From assembly GCA_017592665.1 (NCBI GenBank), contig JAGFNW010000001.1, forward strand, positions 186,001 through 250,000: a stretch of 64,000 nucleotides of DNA, given 5' to 3'. The DNA is from Streptosporangiaceae bacterium NEAU-GS5 (GTDB lineage Bacteria; Actinomycetota; Actinomycetes; Streptosporangiales; Streptosporangiaceae). A program made the position numbers and the translations under genes. A model generated the notes under the pieces. That model ran no database searches. It was not told where the DNA came from and was given only the letters and a program-made list of their open reading frames with translations. Positions within the stretch are counted from its first letter, which is position 1, and the number at the start of each line of letters is the position of its first letter. Below are positions 16,803-28,560 of this stretch, piece by piece.

Positions 16803-16806
<4 letters not shown>
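16195..16806 (-). CDS. YhhN-family membrane protein (lysoplasmalogenase-like)
   Basis: 203-residue integral membrane protein with about eight hydrophobic helices and the spaced acidic and polar residues of the YhhN/TMEM86 family (LLASAAGDVALEFD, GMGCFALAHVCYV, and FLLSDTLIALR near the C-terminus). TMEM86B is a lysoplasmalogenase; bacterial members are annotated by homology only. The ATG overlaps the stop of the upstream sterol desaturase-like gene (ATGA), so the two are co-translated, which suggests a shared role in membrane lipid chemistry. The start at 16806 is fixed by this overlap. Confidence 0.82.
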
Positions 16807-17633
<827 letters not shown>

Positions 17634-17675
17634 GGCGGGGATCGTAGCGCCCCACTGGCCCGACCAAAAGGGTTG

Positions 17676-19391
17676 TTATCGGGCAAACTGGATGATAGCC
17701 AGCGACCTGCCCGGAAGGCACAGATCCTCGCCCTCGAAGCGGATGTTGTCGTCGGAGGCCAGCAGCACGCTGCCGGGCGACAGCCGTACGGGAGTGGAGA
17801 AGTCGCCCAGGTTGGCGGCCACCCGCAGCGAGCCGCGGGACACCACGATCCAGCGGGCCTCCTCGTCGAACTCCACCGCGACCCGATCCAGGCGCGAATC
17901 GGCAAGCTCCGGATAGGACTTGCGCAGCGCGATCAGATCCCGATACCACCCGAGGAGGGACGTGTGCGCGTCTTCGGCCACCTCGTCCCACTTCAGCTTG
18001 GAACGCAGGAAAGCATCCTCGTCCTGCGGGTCGGGGGCCTTCCAGTCGTAGCCGAAGTCCTTGAACTCGCGCTCGCGCCGCTCGGCCTCGCCGGCGGCCA
18101 GGCTTGCCTCGAAGTGGTCGGTGAAGAAATAGAACGGCGTCGAGGCGCCCCACTCCTCCCCCATGAACAGCATCGGCGTGAAAGGCGAGGTCAGCAGCAG
18201 ACCGGCGGCCAGCCAGAGCTGATCGGCGGCCATCCGGTCGCCCTCGGGACGGTTGCCGATCTGGTCGTGGTTCTGCGCCGCGACGACGAACCGGTAGCCC
18301 GGCACATGCTGCGCCGGCCGTCCGTGCGACCTGCGGCGGAAGCTCGAGTAGGACCCGTCGTGCAGGTAGGCGTGGGTCAGCACCTTGGCGAGCACGGCCA
18401 GCGACCCGAAGTCGCTGTAGTAGGCGTGCCGCTCCCCCGTCACCGCCGCGTGCAGCGCGTGGTGCACGTCGTCGTCCCAGGCCGCCTGCATGCCGAGGCC
18501 GCCCGCCTCGCGCGGGGTCACCATGCGGGGGTCGTTCAGATCCGACTCGGCGATCAGCGTCAGCGGCCGGCCCACGGCCGTCGAGAGCGCGTCGACCTCG
18601 GCCGACAGCTCCTCGAGGAAGTGCACGGCGCGCTTGTCGTGCAGCGCGTGCACGGCGTCGAGCCGCAGGCCGTCGATGTGGTAGTCGCGCAGCCACTGGA
18701 GGGCGTTCTCGATGAAATAGCGGCGGACCTCGTCGGAGTCGGGACCGTCGAGGTTGACCGCGTCGCCCCAGTAGGAGCCCTTGTAGGAGTGCAGGTAGGG
18801 GCCGAACTTGGCGAGGTAGTTGCCCGAGGGGCCGAGGTGGTTGTAGACGACGTCGAGGATGACCCCGATCCCCGCCCGATGGCAGGCGTCGACCAGGTCT
18901 TTCAGCCCGTCGGGGCCGCCGTAGACCTCGTTGACGGCGTAGAGGTCGACGCCGTCGTAGCCCCAGTTTCGGTCGCCGGGCGTGGGCGGGGTCGGCAGCA
19001 GCTCGACGAAGTCGACGCCGAGGCCGACCAGGTGATCCAGCTTGCCGATGACGCCGTGGAAGGTGCCCTCAGCACTGAACGTGCCGACGTGCAGCTCGTA
19101 GATGACCGACCCGCGAAGGTCGCGGCCGTGCCAGTCGTGGTCGCCCCAGGTGTAGCGGCCGTGCTCGTAGAACCGGCTCGGGCCCTGCACGCCGTACGGC
19201 TGGCGCCGGGTGCGCGGATCGGGGAACGGGCCGTCGCCGTCGACGTGGAACGCGTAGTCGAGCCCGTGGATCCCGCCGGGGCCGCGCCACCACCCCGCCG
19301 TGTCACGCGTGAGGGCGGTCTTGCCGTCGCCCGTGTGAGCATCGGTGTGGACTTCCACCAGCGTCGCGTAAGGCGCCCAGACCTCAAACAT
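17676..19391 (-). CDS. treZ: Malto-oligosyltrehalose trehalohydrolase
   Basis: 571-residue GH13 enzyme that releases trehalose from maltooligosyl-trehalose. It starts MFEVWAPYATLVEV, the beta-rich N-terminal domain of TreZ, and continues with YELHVGTFS, DVVYNHLGPSGNYL (region I), GLRLDAVHAL (nucleophile Asp), IAESDLND (acid/base Glu) and QNHDQIGNR (region IV). The ATG at 19391 overlaps the end of treY by 8 bp, so the pair is co-translated. Together they make the TreYZ route from glycogen or maltodextrin to trehalose. The order is treY then treZ on the minus strand, and glgX lies nearby on the plus strand. Confidence 0.95.
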   Translation of the reverse strand: MFEVWAPYATLVEVHTDAHTGDGKTALTRDTAGWWRGPGGIHGLDYAFHVDGDGPFPDPRTRRQPYGVQGPSRFYEHGRYTWGDHDWHGRDLRGSVIYELHVGTFSAEGTFHGVIGKLDHLVGLGVDFVELLPTPPTPGDRNWGYDGVDLYAVNEVYGGPDGLKDLVDACHRAGIGVILDVVYNHLGPSGNYLAKFGPYLHSYKGSYWGDAVNLDGPDSDEVRRYFIENALQWLRDYHIDGLRLDAVHALHDKRAVHFLEELSAEVDALSTAVGRPLTLIAESDLNDPRMVTPREAGGLGMQAAWDDDVHHALHAAVTGERHAYYSDFGSLAVLAKVLTHAYLHDGSYSSFRRRSHGRPAQHVPGYRFVVAAQNHDQIGNRPEGDRMAADQLWLAAGLLLTSPFTPMLFMGEEWGASTPFYFFTDHFEASLAAGEAERREREFKDFGYDWKAPDPQDEDAFLRSKLKWDEVAEDAHTSLLGWYRDLIALRKSYPELADSRLDRVAVEFDEEARWIVVSRGSLRVAANLGDFSTPVRLSPGSVLLASDDNIRFEGEDLCLPGRSLAIIQFAR

Positions 19392-21573
19392 GCCGCTCCA
19401 GAAGTGCGACGGGATAACGGGACAAAAGGTGCGCGAGCGGGATGCGTCCCGTGTGCTCGCACCCCGACAGCAGATCGGTCCACCGGCCCACGGGCAACAT
19501 GAGACTGTCGCTCCGGAATCCGCCGCGCCGCTCCAGGCCGACCGGCAGGCGGGTCGCCACCGCCACCGCGCGCTCTCCGCGGGCGAAGGCGATCGCGTGG
19601 TCGCCCGCCTCGATCGGCGCATAGGGCTGCTCGCCCATCCTCTGGCGCAGGTTGAGCGCGGCCGTGGTGACCAGCAGCTTCTCGCCGTCCCAGCTGTCTT
19701 CGGGCGAGGCGAGGAGTTTGCGCCTGCGGTCGAAGTCGACCGGGCGGCGGTTGTCGGGATCGACGAGCGAGAAGTCGGTGATCTCGTTGCCCTGGTAGAC
19801 GTCGGGGACGCCCGGCATCATCAGCTGGACCAGCTTCTGGCCGAGCGAGTTGACCCGCGCGTAGCGATCGACGACGGCCGTGAACGAGGCCACGGAGAAA
19901 CCGCACATCTCGATCGCCCGCCGGCAGAAATCCCTGATTCCGTCTTCGTACGCCGGGTCGCCGCTCATCCATGAGATGGCGGTCTTGGCCTCACGGGCGG
20001 CTTTGAGCAGATAGCCGGTGAAACGCTCCACGCTGATGGGCCAGGCCGCCATCAGGGTCTGCCAGGCCAGGTAGTCGAGCTCGCGGTCGAACCAGACCAG
20101 GGCCGACCAGGACTCGACCGCCTCCGACCACTCGCCCGCCAGCTCGGACAGCACGTTGAGCCGGGCGCGGACATCCTCGGACCGCTTGGTGTCGTGCGTG
20201 GACAGCGTGGTCATCGTGCCCGGCGGCAGCTCGGCGCAGAACGCGTGGAAGTCGGCCGGGCTCACGCTGAAGTGGTCGGGATCGCCGCCGACCTCGTTGA
20301 GGCTGGCGAGCGGATACCACCGGTAGAGGGCCGTGTCCTCCACGCCCTTGGCCATGACCGGGCCGCAGGTCTGCTGGAATCGGGTGACCGCTTCGGCCGG
20401 GCCGTAGAGGACCAGGTCGGCGGCCTTCTCGGCGGCGGCGGGATCGACGCGGGTGGCGGCCTCGCGCGCGGCGGCCTCGACGACGCGGATCGCTTCCTCG
20501 CCAGGCGGCTCGCCCGGGTTCACGTACGCCCGGTAGACGGGCATGGCGGCGAGCAGTTCCACGACGGCCGCGCGCAGCTCGGGGGCCTCCATCGCCACCA
20601 GCAGGCGGTCGACCTCCCCCCGGAAGAACAACTCGATGACCCCCTTCTTCGCCCGGTAGCGGACGTCGGGGTAGGAGTCGGGAAAGCCGGTGAGGTGGGT
20701 GAACGTGCGGATCAGCAGGTCTTTCTCCGCCGGGTCGACGAACAGGCGGGTGATCATGTTGAGCGACTCGTAGCCGCTCGTGCCGTCGCACGGCCAGTCG
20801 TCCGGCAGCCATTCCCCCTCGCCGAGGATCTTCTCGACCCACAGCGGGCCCGGATCCCTCGGCCGCAGGCGGCGCAGGTAGCCGCGGGGGTCGGCCAGCC
20901 CGTCGGGGTGGTCGACGCGCAGCCCGGCGATGACGCCCTCGTCGATGAGCCCCAGGACGACCTCGTGGGTGGCCGCGAAGACCTCCTCGTCTTCGACCCG
21001 CAGCCCGATCAGCGACGACACGTCGAAGAAGCGCCGATAACCAGGCGGCTCGCGCCACGGCACGAGGCGGTAGTGCTGGGCCGCGAGCAGCTCGTCGAGC
21101 GGCATGTGCTCGGTGCCGGGACGGATCGGGAACTCGTGGTCGAAGTAGCGCAGCACGTCGCCGTCGACGGCCGGCGCGCCGTCGCCGAGCACCGGCAGGT
21201 CGATCGGCCACACCACGTCGAACCAGCGCGCGTACGGCGAGGCGGGGCCGTCGCGGAGCACCGACCACAACGCCCTGTTGCCGGACTCCGGCACGGGCAC
21301 CGTCATGTGGTTGGGCACGATGTCGGCGATCAGCGGAATCCCCTTGCCGGACAGCACGCCCGACAGCGCCACCAGCCCGTCTCTCCCGCCGAACTCGGCC
21401 CGCACCCGGCTGTGGTCGGTGACGTCATAGCCGTGCCGCGAGTCGTGGACGGCCTGCAGAATCGGCGACAGATAGACGTGCCCGGCGCCCAGCTCCCTGA
21501 AATAGTCGGCGAGCTCGGCCACGTCACCGAACCCGAAGTCAGGCGTCAGCTGGACGCGGTACGTGGATGTCAA
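19384..21573 (-). CDS. treY: Malto-oligosyltrehalose synthase
   Basis: 729-residue GH13 enzyme that converts the reducing-end alpha-1,4 bond of maltodextrins to an alpha,alpha-1,1 bond. It shows TSTYRVQLTPDFGFGD at the N-terminus, YLSPILQAVHDSRHGYDVTDHSRV, DIVPNHM (region I), GLRVDHPDGLADP (nucleophile Asp), WVEKILGEGEWLP (acid/base Glu) and TLSTHDTKRSEDVRARL (region IV), all typical of TreY. The frame opens at 21594, but the TTG at 21573 has AAAGGG 8 nt upstream and gives the expected N-terminus. A 15-bp palindrome about 90 bp upstream may be a repressor site. It is followed by treZ with an 8-bp overlap. Confidence 0.95.
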   Translation of the reverse strand: MTSTYRVQLTPDFGFGDVAELADYFRELGAGHVYLSPILQAVHDSRHGYDVTDHSRVRAEFGGRDGLVALSGVLSGKGIPLIADIVPNHMTVPVPESGNRALWSVLRDGPASPYARWFDVVWPIDLPVLGDGAPAVDGDVLRYFDHEFPIRPGTEHMPLDELLAAQHYRLVPWREPPGYRRFFDVSSLIGLRVEDEEVFAATHEVVLGLIDEGVIAGLRVDHPDGLADPRGYLRRLRPRDPGPLWVEKILGEGEWLPDDWPCDGTSGYESLNMITRLFVDPAEKDLLIRTFTHLTGFPDSYPDVRYRAKKGVIELFFRGEVDRLLVAMEAPELRAAVVELLAAMPVYRAYVNPGEPPGEEAIRVVEAAAREAATRVDPAAAEKAADLVLYGPAEAVTRFQQTCGPVMAKGVEDTALYRWYPLASLNEVGGDPDHFSVSPADFHAFCAELPPGTMTTLSTHDTKRSEDVRARLNVLSELAGEWSEAVESWSALVWFDRELDYLAWQTLMAAWPISVERFTGYLLKAAREAKTAISWMSGDPAYEDGIRDFCRRAIEMCGFSVASFTAVVDRYARVNSLGQKLVQLMMPGVPDVYQGNEITDFSLVDPDNRRPVDFDRRRKLLASPEDSWDGEKLLVTTAALNLRQRMGEQPYAPIEAGDHAIAFARGERAVAVATRLPVGLERRGGFRSDSLMLPVGRWTDLLSGCEHTGRIPLAHLLSRYPVALLERHV

Positions 21574-21664
21574 CGCGGTCGCCCTTTCGCACAAGTCCGT
21601 TGCCCCATACTGACCCGGTCGTCCCCGTTAAACCAGCACCGTTCAACGTGGCGGGCTGATATTG

Positions 21665-21679
21665 AAACGGTAACCGTTT
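21665..21679. promoter_or_regulatory. Palindromic operator between treY and the SCO5389-like gene
   Basis: Perfect 15-bp palindrome AAACGGTAACCGTTT (7-bp arms around one central base), extended by one matching G/C pair if a one-base slip is allowed. It sits in the divergent promoter region, about 92 bp from the treY start and 78 bp from the other start. The size and symmetry suit a LacI- or TetR-type repressor. No regulator for it is encoded next door. Confidence 0.5.
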
Positions 21680-21756
21680 TCTTTCCCAATGGGCAGTAGA
21701 CGCGGCCGGAAGGGTTGCTTAGGGTCAAGCCGTCGTCACCGATCGTAGGAGGTGCA

Positions 21757-22143
21757 ATGTCTCTGACCGTGTCGCCGGAGCTGCTCGAGGCCGCGAAGAC
21801 GGGTGAGGTCAAGCCGCAGGATTTCCTGGACTGCGTGCGCACGTCCCTGCCGTACGCCTGGACGGTCATCAGCGAGCTGGCCCAACGGCGCGAGTCCACC
21901 GGCGCGGAGTTCGCCGACAACACGACCGAGCCGCCCACCGACGAGGCGCGCGGACAGCTGCTGCGCTGCATGGCCAGTGACGCCATGCGCGGCGCGATCG
22001 AGCGCCACTTCAGCGTGCGCCTTGCGTTCCAGAACTGCCACCGGGTCGCCGTGTTCGACCCCGGGGCGCATGGCGCATACGAGCGGTTCATCCGTCCGGA
22101 AGCGCAGCTGCTCAACCAGAGCCCCGAGCTGGTGAACTGCTGA
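21757..22143 (+). CDS. SCO5389-family conserved protein
   Basis: 128-residue soluble protein that strongly resembles, from memory, a small actinomycete family named after SCO5389: MSLTVSPELLEAAKTGEV, VRTSLPYAW, FADNTTEPP, RGQLLRCMASDAMRGA, RHFSVRLAFQNCHRVAVF and AQLLNQSPELVNC are family-type blocks. Its function is unknown. TAGGAGG lies 4 nt before the ATG at 21757, which decides the start over an in-frame codon at 21715. It stands alone, divergent from treY, and is followed by a clear hairpin terminator. Confidence 0.85.
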   Translation: MSLTVSPELLEAAKTGEVKPQDFLDCVRTSLPYAWTVISELAQRRESTGAEFADNTTEPPTDEARGQLLRCMASDAMRGAIERHFSVRLAFQNCHRVAVFDPGAHGAYERFIRPEAQLLNQSPELVNC

Positions 22144-22154
22144 CCCTCGGGGAT

Positions 22155-22183
22155 GGGGCCCCGCGTTCCCGGCGCGGGGCCCC
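22155..22183 (+). terminator. Terminator after the SCO5389-like gene
   Basis: Perfect 11-bp arms (GGGGCCCCGCG and complement) around a 7-nt loop, 11 bp after the stop codon. No U-tract, as is common in high-GC actinomycetes. Confidence 0.75.
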
Positions 22184-22271
22184 GTCACATGTGAGCCCGC
22201 GTGCGTCCGGTCAGAATTGACCTTGTTCGGCCAAGCGACTGTCACAGAGCACTTCGGGCATACACCATGTT

Positions 22272-24371
<2,100 letters not shown>

Positions 24372-24425
24372 CGGATGTGCCCCAATGAACGGGATATGCG
24401 TCAGACGAACCGGGGTGTGCGCCCG

Positions 24426-24914
24426 ATGAACCGGTCCGCGGCCGCCGTGGGCAGTGCCGTGTTCTTCGCCGTCGCGCCCGGCACCGTCGCCGGGCTCGTG
24501 CCCTATCTGCTGACCGGATGGCACGCCGGCCCGATCTGGCCACCGCTGCGCGTAGCGGGCGCGCTGCTGGTCGCGGCCGGCGGCGTGGTCATCGTGCAGG
24601 CGTTCGTCCGGTTCGTGATGGAAGGCTTCGGCACGCCCGCCCCGGTCGCGCCGCCGGAACACCTGGTGATCGGCGGCCTCTACCGGTTCGTGCGCAATCC
24701 GATGTACGTGGCCGTCGTCACAGCCGTGCTCGGGCAGGCCCTGCTGCTCGGGCAATTGGCCCTGCTCTGGTACGCCCTGATCGCCTGGGCCCTGATGGCC
24801 GCCTTCACCCACTGGTACGAAGAACCCGCCCTCCGGGCCAAATTCGGCGACGACTACGAGGCCTACCACAAAGCCGTGCCCGCCTGGATCCCCAAGATCC
24901 CCTCAAAGCCTTGA
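24426..24914 (+). CDS. Isoprenylcysteine carboxyl methyltransferase-like membrane protein
   Basis: Protein of about 162 residues with four hydrophobic segments and the C-terminal ICMT/phospholipid-methyltransferase pattern (GLYRFVRNPMYVAVV, then YEEPALRAKFGDDYEAYHKAVPAWIP). Such proteins bind S-adenosylmethionine and methylate lipidic or prenyl substrates at the membrane; the bacterial substrate is unknown. The frame opens at 24375, only 3 bp after glgX. The ATG at 24426 has a GGGGTG about 8 nt upstream and starts just before the first helix, so it is favoured weakly. Confidence 0.8.
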   Translation: MNRSAAAVGSAVFFAVAPGTVAGLVPYLLTGWHAGPIWPPLRVAGALLVAAGGVVIVQAFVRFVMEGFGTPAPVAPPEHLVIGGLYRFVRNPMYVAVVTAVLGQALLLGQLALLWYALIAWALMAAFTHWYEEPALRAKFGDDYEAYHKAVPAWIPKIPSKP

Positions 24915-25888
24915 AACCCCGAAGCCCGCCCCACCGAGATCCGCCCGCACCGCAACGCCCGGGAACATATGGCACCCGACGCCCGATGCGGCTTACGGCC
25001 AAGCGCCGCGAAGATGCACGCCGCCCCGCGAAGATGCGCGCCGCCCCGCTGTCAACGACAGCGCCACCCGCAGGCCACACCAACCCGGGTCGAGCCACCG
25101 AGCCGAGCCACCGAGCCGTGAGCGCCGCGGAGCCATGAGCACCACCGAGCCGTGAGCACCGTTGAGCGGCACCGCTGAGCGGCACCGTGGAAATGGGCGC
25201 TGCCCCTGTGGCGCAAAAACGCATGCCGCGCGCCCGCCCCCAAAGCCCCTTCCCGTTTGTCGTCGACCCGAAGCGAAGCAGAAGCGGGCCGGCGAGGAAG
25301 GGGCAAGCCCGGCCTCGCGTGTGCATCAGCGCGGGCAGCTTCCACAGCAACCCGGACGCCAACCCGCACGGACGGGCTTGAGCCGAAGGAGACGGCCTGC
25401 TGAGCTCGCCAAGGGTCGAGGACAGACGAGAAGGGCTGAACCCATCCCGGAGTCGGAGCGCCCCCGCCGGAGGCGATCACCCGTGCACCGTATACGTGCA
25501 CGGTCGGCTGCGAATGGCGACCGTTCCGGACCCGGTGGGCGGAGGCGTGGCTTGCTGTGGGCAGCCGATCGAGCGGGGAGGCGGGCGAGGTGGCTTGCAG
25601 CGGGCGCGTCGATGACGGTCGTTCCAACGCGGGTGGAGGCGTGGCTTGTTGCGGGCGGCTGTTCAACACCGCCGACGATCAGGCAGGCGACGGGCCAGGC
25701 GACGGGCCAGGCGACGGGCCAGGCGACGGCGGCGCCCACTCCGATAGAGGTCGCGATTCCCCGGATTATCTTTTCTGCATTTCTCTCCTTTTCTTATTGT
25801 GCAATCCGAAGGTATTGGTGGCGATTCCCGGGAACCATCAAGGTCTGCGCATTTCGCCCACAGGTCCGCTCCTGTATCGTCCGGAGCG
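24915..25888. other. Repeat-rich spacer without a convincing gene
   Basis: Almost 1 kb without an ORF I would defend; open frames here translate to low-complexity Arg/Gly/Ala sequence with no motif. It contains an 18-bp direct repeat (GCGAAGATGCACGCCGCC type) near 25008-25045, several copies of a CACCGAGCCGTGAGC-like unit between 25090 and 25160, and the 12-bp tandem array described separately. Between 25764 and 25808 it turns pyrimidine- and AT-rich, unlike the surroundings, and probably holds promoter elements for the regulator gene that follows. Confidence 0.5.
25685..25729. repeat. 12-bp tandem repeat, 3.75 copies
   Basis: Units AGGCGACGGGCC at 25685, 25697 and 25709, and a partial copy from 25721, with no mismatches. 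There are no spacers, so it is not CRISPR. It is a simple minisatellite in the spacer upstream of the XRE-NTPase gene, whose own coding region carries a much longer GC-rich repeat of similar flavour. Confidence 0.85.
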
Positions 25889-28504
25889 ATGACCAGCGAG
25901 TCGTTCGGGGACATGCTGAAACGCCTTCGCCAGGTGGCGGGGCTGACCCAAGACGAACTTGCGAACGCCGCCGAGATCAGCACGAGGGCGGTCAGCGACC
26001 TGGAGCGCGGGATCAACCGGACCGCGCGGAAAACCACCACCCGCCTGCTCGCCGACGCCCTGGGTCTTACCGGTCAGGCGCGGGAGCGGTTCGAGTCCAG
26101 TGCTCGCGGCGGGACTGGTCTTGGCGAGGCCGCCCTTCCCGTTCCGATCACTCCGCTCATCGGGCGTGAGAGCGAGGTGCGGGCGGCGGTGGACCTGCTC
26201 CGCGGCACGGCCCGGCTGGTCACGCTCACCGGGCTCGGGGGCGTGGGAAAGACGCGGACCGCCTTCGAAATCGCGCACAGCCTTGCCGCTGACCCCGCTG
26301 ATCTCACCACCGACCATGCCGGCGACCGGGCCGGAAGCCAGGCCGAGGGCCGCGACGGAGACCGCGACGGAGACCGCGGCGGAGACCGCGGCGGAGACCG
26401 CGGCGCAAACCGGGCCGGAGACCGCGGCGGCGTCCGCGACGGAGGTTGGACCGGCGATGGCGACGGCGACGGCGAGCGCGGCGGAGGCCGGGCTGGACAC
26501 CGGGCCGGCGACCGCGACGGGGACCGGGCCGGGGGCTGCGACGGGGACCGCGGCGGGGACCGCGGCGGAGGCCGGGTTGGACACCGGGCCGGCGACGGCG
26601 ACCGCGACCGAGCCGGCGAGCGCGGCGGAGACCGGGCCGGGAGCGAGGACCGGGGCGGCGGGCGCGGTGGGCGCTTTGTGGACGGGATCTTCCTGGTCGA
26701 TGTCGCCGACAGCCACGATGAGCAGGCCATGATTCAGGCGTTCGAGCTGGCGCTGAACGTCCGTGACAGCGGGACGCGGACGCCGTTCGAGGCCCTGCTG
26801 GCGGCGCTGCGCGATCGCGAGCTGCTGGTGTTCCTGGACAACTTCGAACACCTCGTGGACAGCGCCCATCGCATCTCGGCCCTGCTCACACGCTGCCCTG
26901 GGATCAAGTTCCTGGTGACGAGCAGGCGTCCGTTACGCGTGACCGGGGAACACGAGCTGGCGATCAATCCGCTTCCGCTCCCGGCGCCGGGCGCGTCCTT
27001 CGCCGAGATCGTCGCGAGTCCCGCCATCAGCCTGTTCACGCGGCGCGTGGCGGCCGTACGGCCCGGCTGGGAGTTGGAGCAGGGCGACGCCGCGGCTGCG
27101 GTGGAGATCTGCCGCCGCCTCGACGGCCTGCCGCTCGCGCTGGAGCTGGCGGCGGCCCGCACGAACGTGCTCACGATGAGCGGGCTCGCCGAACGCCTGG
27201 CCGACGCGCTGGAGATCCTCACGGTGGGCCGTCGCGACGCCGCTCCCCGCCAGCAGAGTCTGCGCGCCACGCTCAACTGGAGCTACGGCCTGCTGGACCA
27301 GGACGCCCGGCGACTGCTGCCGCGGCTGACGGTCTTCTCCGGCGGCTGGTCCCTCGCCGCGATGGAATCGGTGTGCCAGGCCGGCCTGGCCACGCTCACC
27401 ACGCTGGTGGAGAACAGCCTGGTGTGGCAGGCCGAAGGCGGCCGCTTCACGCTCCCGAACACCGTACGCGAATATGCGACGACCCCGGACGATGACCGCG
27501 ACGACCTCGCGCGGCGGCACGCGGTGTGGTTCCTCGAGTTCGCCGAGACCGCTGCCGTCGAGCTGTCCGGCGGCGGGCAGCGCGAGTCGATGAGCAGGCT
27601 CGACCTGGACTACGGCAACCTGCGCCAGGCGCTCGGCACGGCCGTCGCGACCGGCGACGCCGAGACGGCCCTGCGGCTCGGGGTCGCGCTGTGGCGCTAC
27701 TGGGAGATCCGCGGCCTGCTGGCGGAGGGCCGGCAGTGGCTGGAAGCCGCGCTCGCCCTCCCGGGGCCAGGGTCCAGCGCTCTGTCGGCCCACGCGCGAA
27801 AGGCGGCCGGAAACCTGGCCCGTGATCAAGGCGACCTGGCCGCCGCCGAGGCGTTCTACACCGCGGCGCTGGCCGTCTACCTCGAGATCGACGACCCGGC
27901 GGGCGTCGCGAGCGTCGTCAACAACCTGGGCAACCTCCGGCTTGACGCCGGCGACCACCAGGGAGCCGGGAGGTTCTACGAGGAGAGCCTGACGGCGTTC
28001 CGGGCGACCGGCGACCAGTGGACCATCGCGCTTCTGCTCAACAACCTGGCGCTGGCCCTCCGGCTGACCCCTGATCTCGACCGGGCCGCCCGGTTGGCCG
28101 AGGAGAGCGCCGACCTCTTCCACGCCGTCGGCGACACACGCAGCGAGGGGCGGGCGCGCGAGACGCTGGCCCGGGTGCTGGATCGGCGCCACGATCATCA
28201 GGCGGCGATGCGGGCGCACAAGCACGCGCTCGCGCTCAGGCGCGAGGTGAGCGACCTGGCCGGCGTGGCGCGATCGCTGGAAGGGTTGGCCCATTCGATC
28301 AGCGAGTCCGGCGATCTGTGCCGGGCCGCGCGCCTGGTCGGGCAGGCCGAATACCTGCGCGAGATCACCGGCGAGGCGTTGAGCCTCGACGACCGCGTCG
28401 AACACGACCAGACCGTACGCACTCTGCAGCGCGGGCTCTCGGCCGAGGCGCTGCGCGACGCGTACGCCGAGGGCCGGGCGGCCGAACCCGGAGAAGACCT
28501 TTAA
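25889..28504 (+). CDS. XRE-HTH / NTPase / TPR regulator with a repeat insert
   Basis: 871-residue regulator. It has an N-terminal XRE helix-turn-helix (about residues 1-65; LTQDELANAAEISTRAVSDLE) and an NB-ARC-type ATPase with P-loop GLGGVGKTRTAFE (about 115) and Walker B LLVFLDNFEHLVD. The C-terminal half is TPR-like. Between the P-loop and the next conserved strand (FVDGIFLVDVAD) lies an insert of about 120 residues, almost only Gly, Asp, Arg and Ala in GDR/GDRDGD-type repeats (DNA 26318-26672). Homologues normally join these elements directly. A TATCGT (25875-25880) ends 8 nt before the ATG, so the mRNA may be leaderless. No obvious target. Confidence 0.85.
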   Translation: MTSESFGDMLKRLRQVAGLTQDELANAAEISTRAVSDLERGINRTARKTTTRLLADALGLTGQARERFESSARGGTGLGEAALPVPITPLIGRESEVRAAVDLLRGTARLVTLTGLGGVGKTRTAFEIAHSLAADPADLTTDHAGDRAGSQAEGRDGDRDGDRGGDRGGDRGANRAGDRGGVRDGGWTGDGDGDGERGGGRAGHRAGDRDGDRAGGCDGDRGGDRGGGRVGHRAGDGDRDRAGERGGDRAGSEDRGGGRGGRFVDGIFLVDVADSHDEQAMIQAFELALNVRDSGTRTPFEALLAALRDRELLVFLDNFEHLVDSAHRISALLTRCPGIKFLVTSRRPLRVTGEHELAINPLPLPAPGASFAEIVASPAISLFTRRVAAVRPGWELEQGDAAAAVEICRRLDGLPLALELAAARTNVLTMSGLAERLADALEILTVGRRDAAPRQQSLRATLNWSYGLLDQDARRLLPRLTVFSGGWSLAAMESVCQAGLATLTTLVENSLVWQAEGGRFTLPNTVREYATTPDDDRDDLARRHAVWFLEFAETAAVELSGGGQRESMSRLDLDYGNLRQALGTAVATGDAETALRLGVALWRYWEIRGLLAEGRQWLEAALALPGPGSSALSAHARKAAGNLARDQGDLAAAEAFYTAALAVYLEIDDPAGVASVVNNLGNLRLDAGDHQGAGRFYEESLTAFRATGDQWTIALLLNNLALALRLTPDLDRAARLAEESADLFHAVGDTRSEGRARETLARVLDRRHDHQAAMRAHKHALALRREVSDLAGVARSLEGLAHSISESGDLCRAARLVGQAEYLREITGEALSLDDRVEHDQTVRTLQRGLSAEALRDAYAEGRAAEPGEDL
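26318..26672 (+). repeat. In-frame minisatellite inside the NTPase domain
   Basis: Degenerate tandem units of 9-12 bp (GGCGACCGGGCC, GGAGACCGCGGC and similar) across about 355 bp, without disturbing the reading frame. It encodes a Gly/Asp/Arg/Ala-only segment. Copy number is likely to vary between strains and the segment is prone to assembly error. Confidence 0.8.
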
Positions 28505-28560
28505 CGGCGGCGCGGCAAACGGCCGCGCACCAAACAGCCGCGCAGCAGGCGGCGGCGTGG

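Noticed and set aside
17673-19502. 609-codon plus-strand open frame opposite treZ
   Set aside because: Antisense shadow; no recognisable domain and treZ is unambiguous.
24805-25669. Two minus-strand open frames in the repeat-rich spacer
   Set aside because: They translate repeats, have no ribosome site and partly overlap the methyltransferase-like gene; no motif.
25685-25729. Possible CRISPR-like array
   Set aside because: 12-bp units without spacers, no cas genes; simple tandem repeat.
25162-26169. 335-codon plus-strand frame running into the XRE regulator
   Set aside because: It is composed of repeats and overlaps the clearly coding HTH in another frame.
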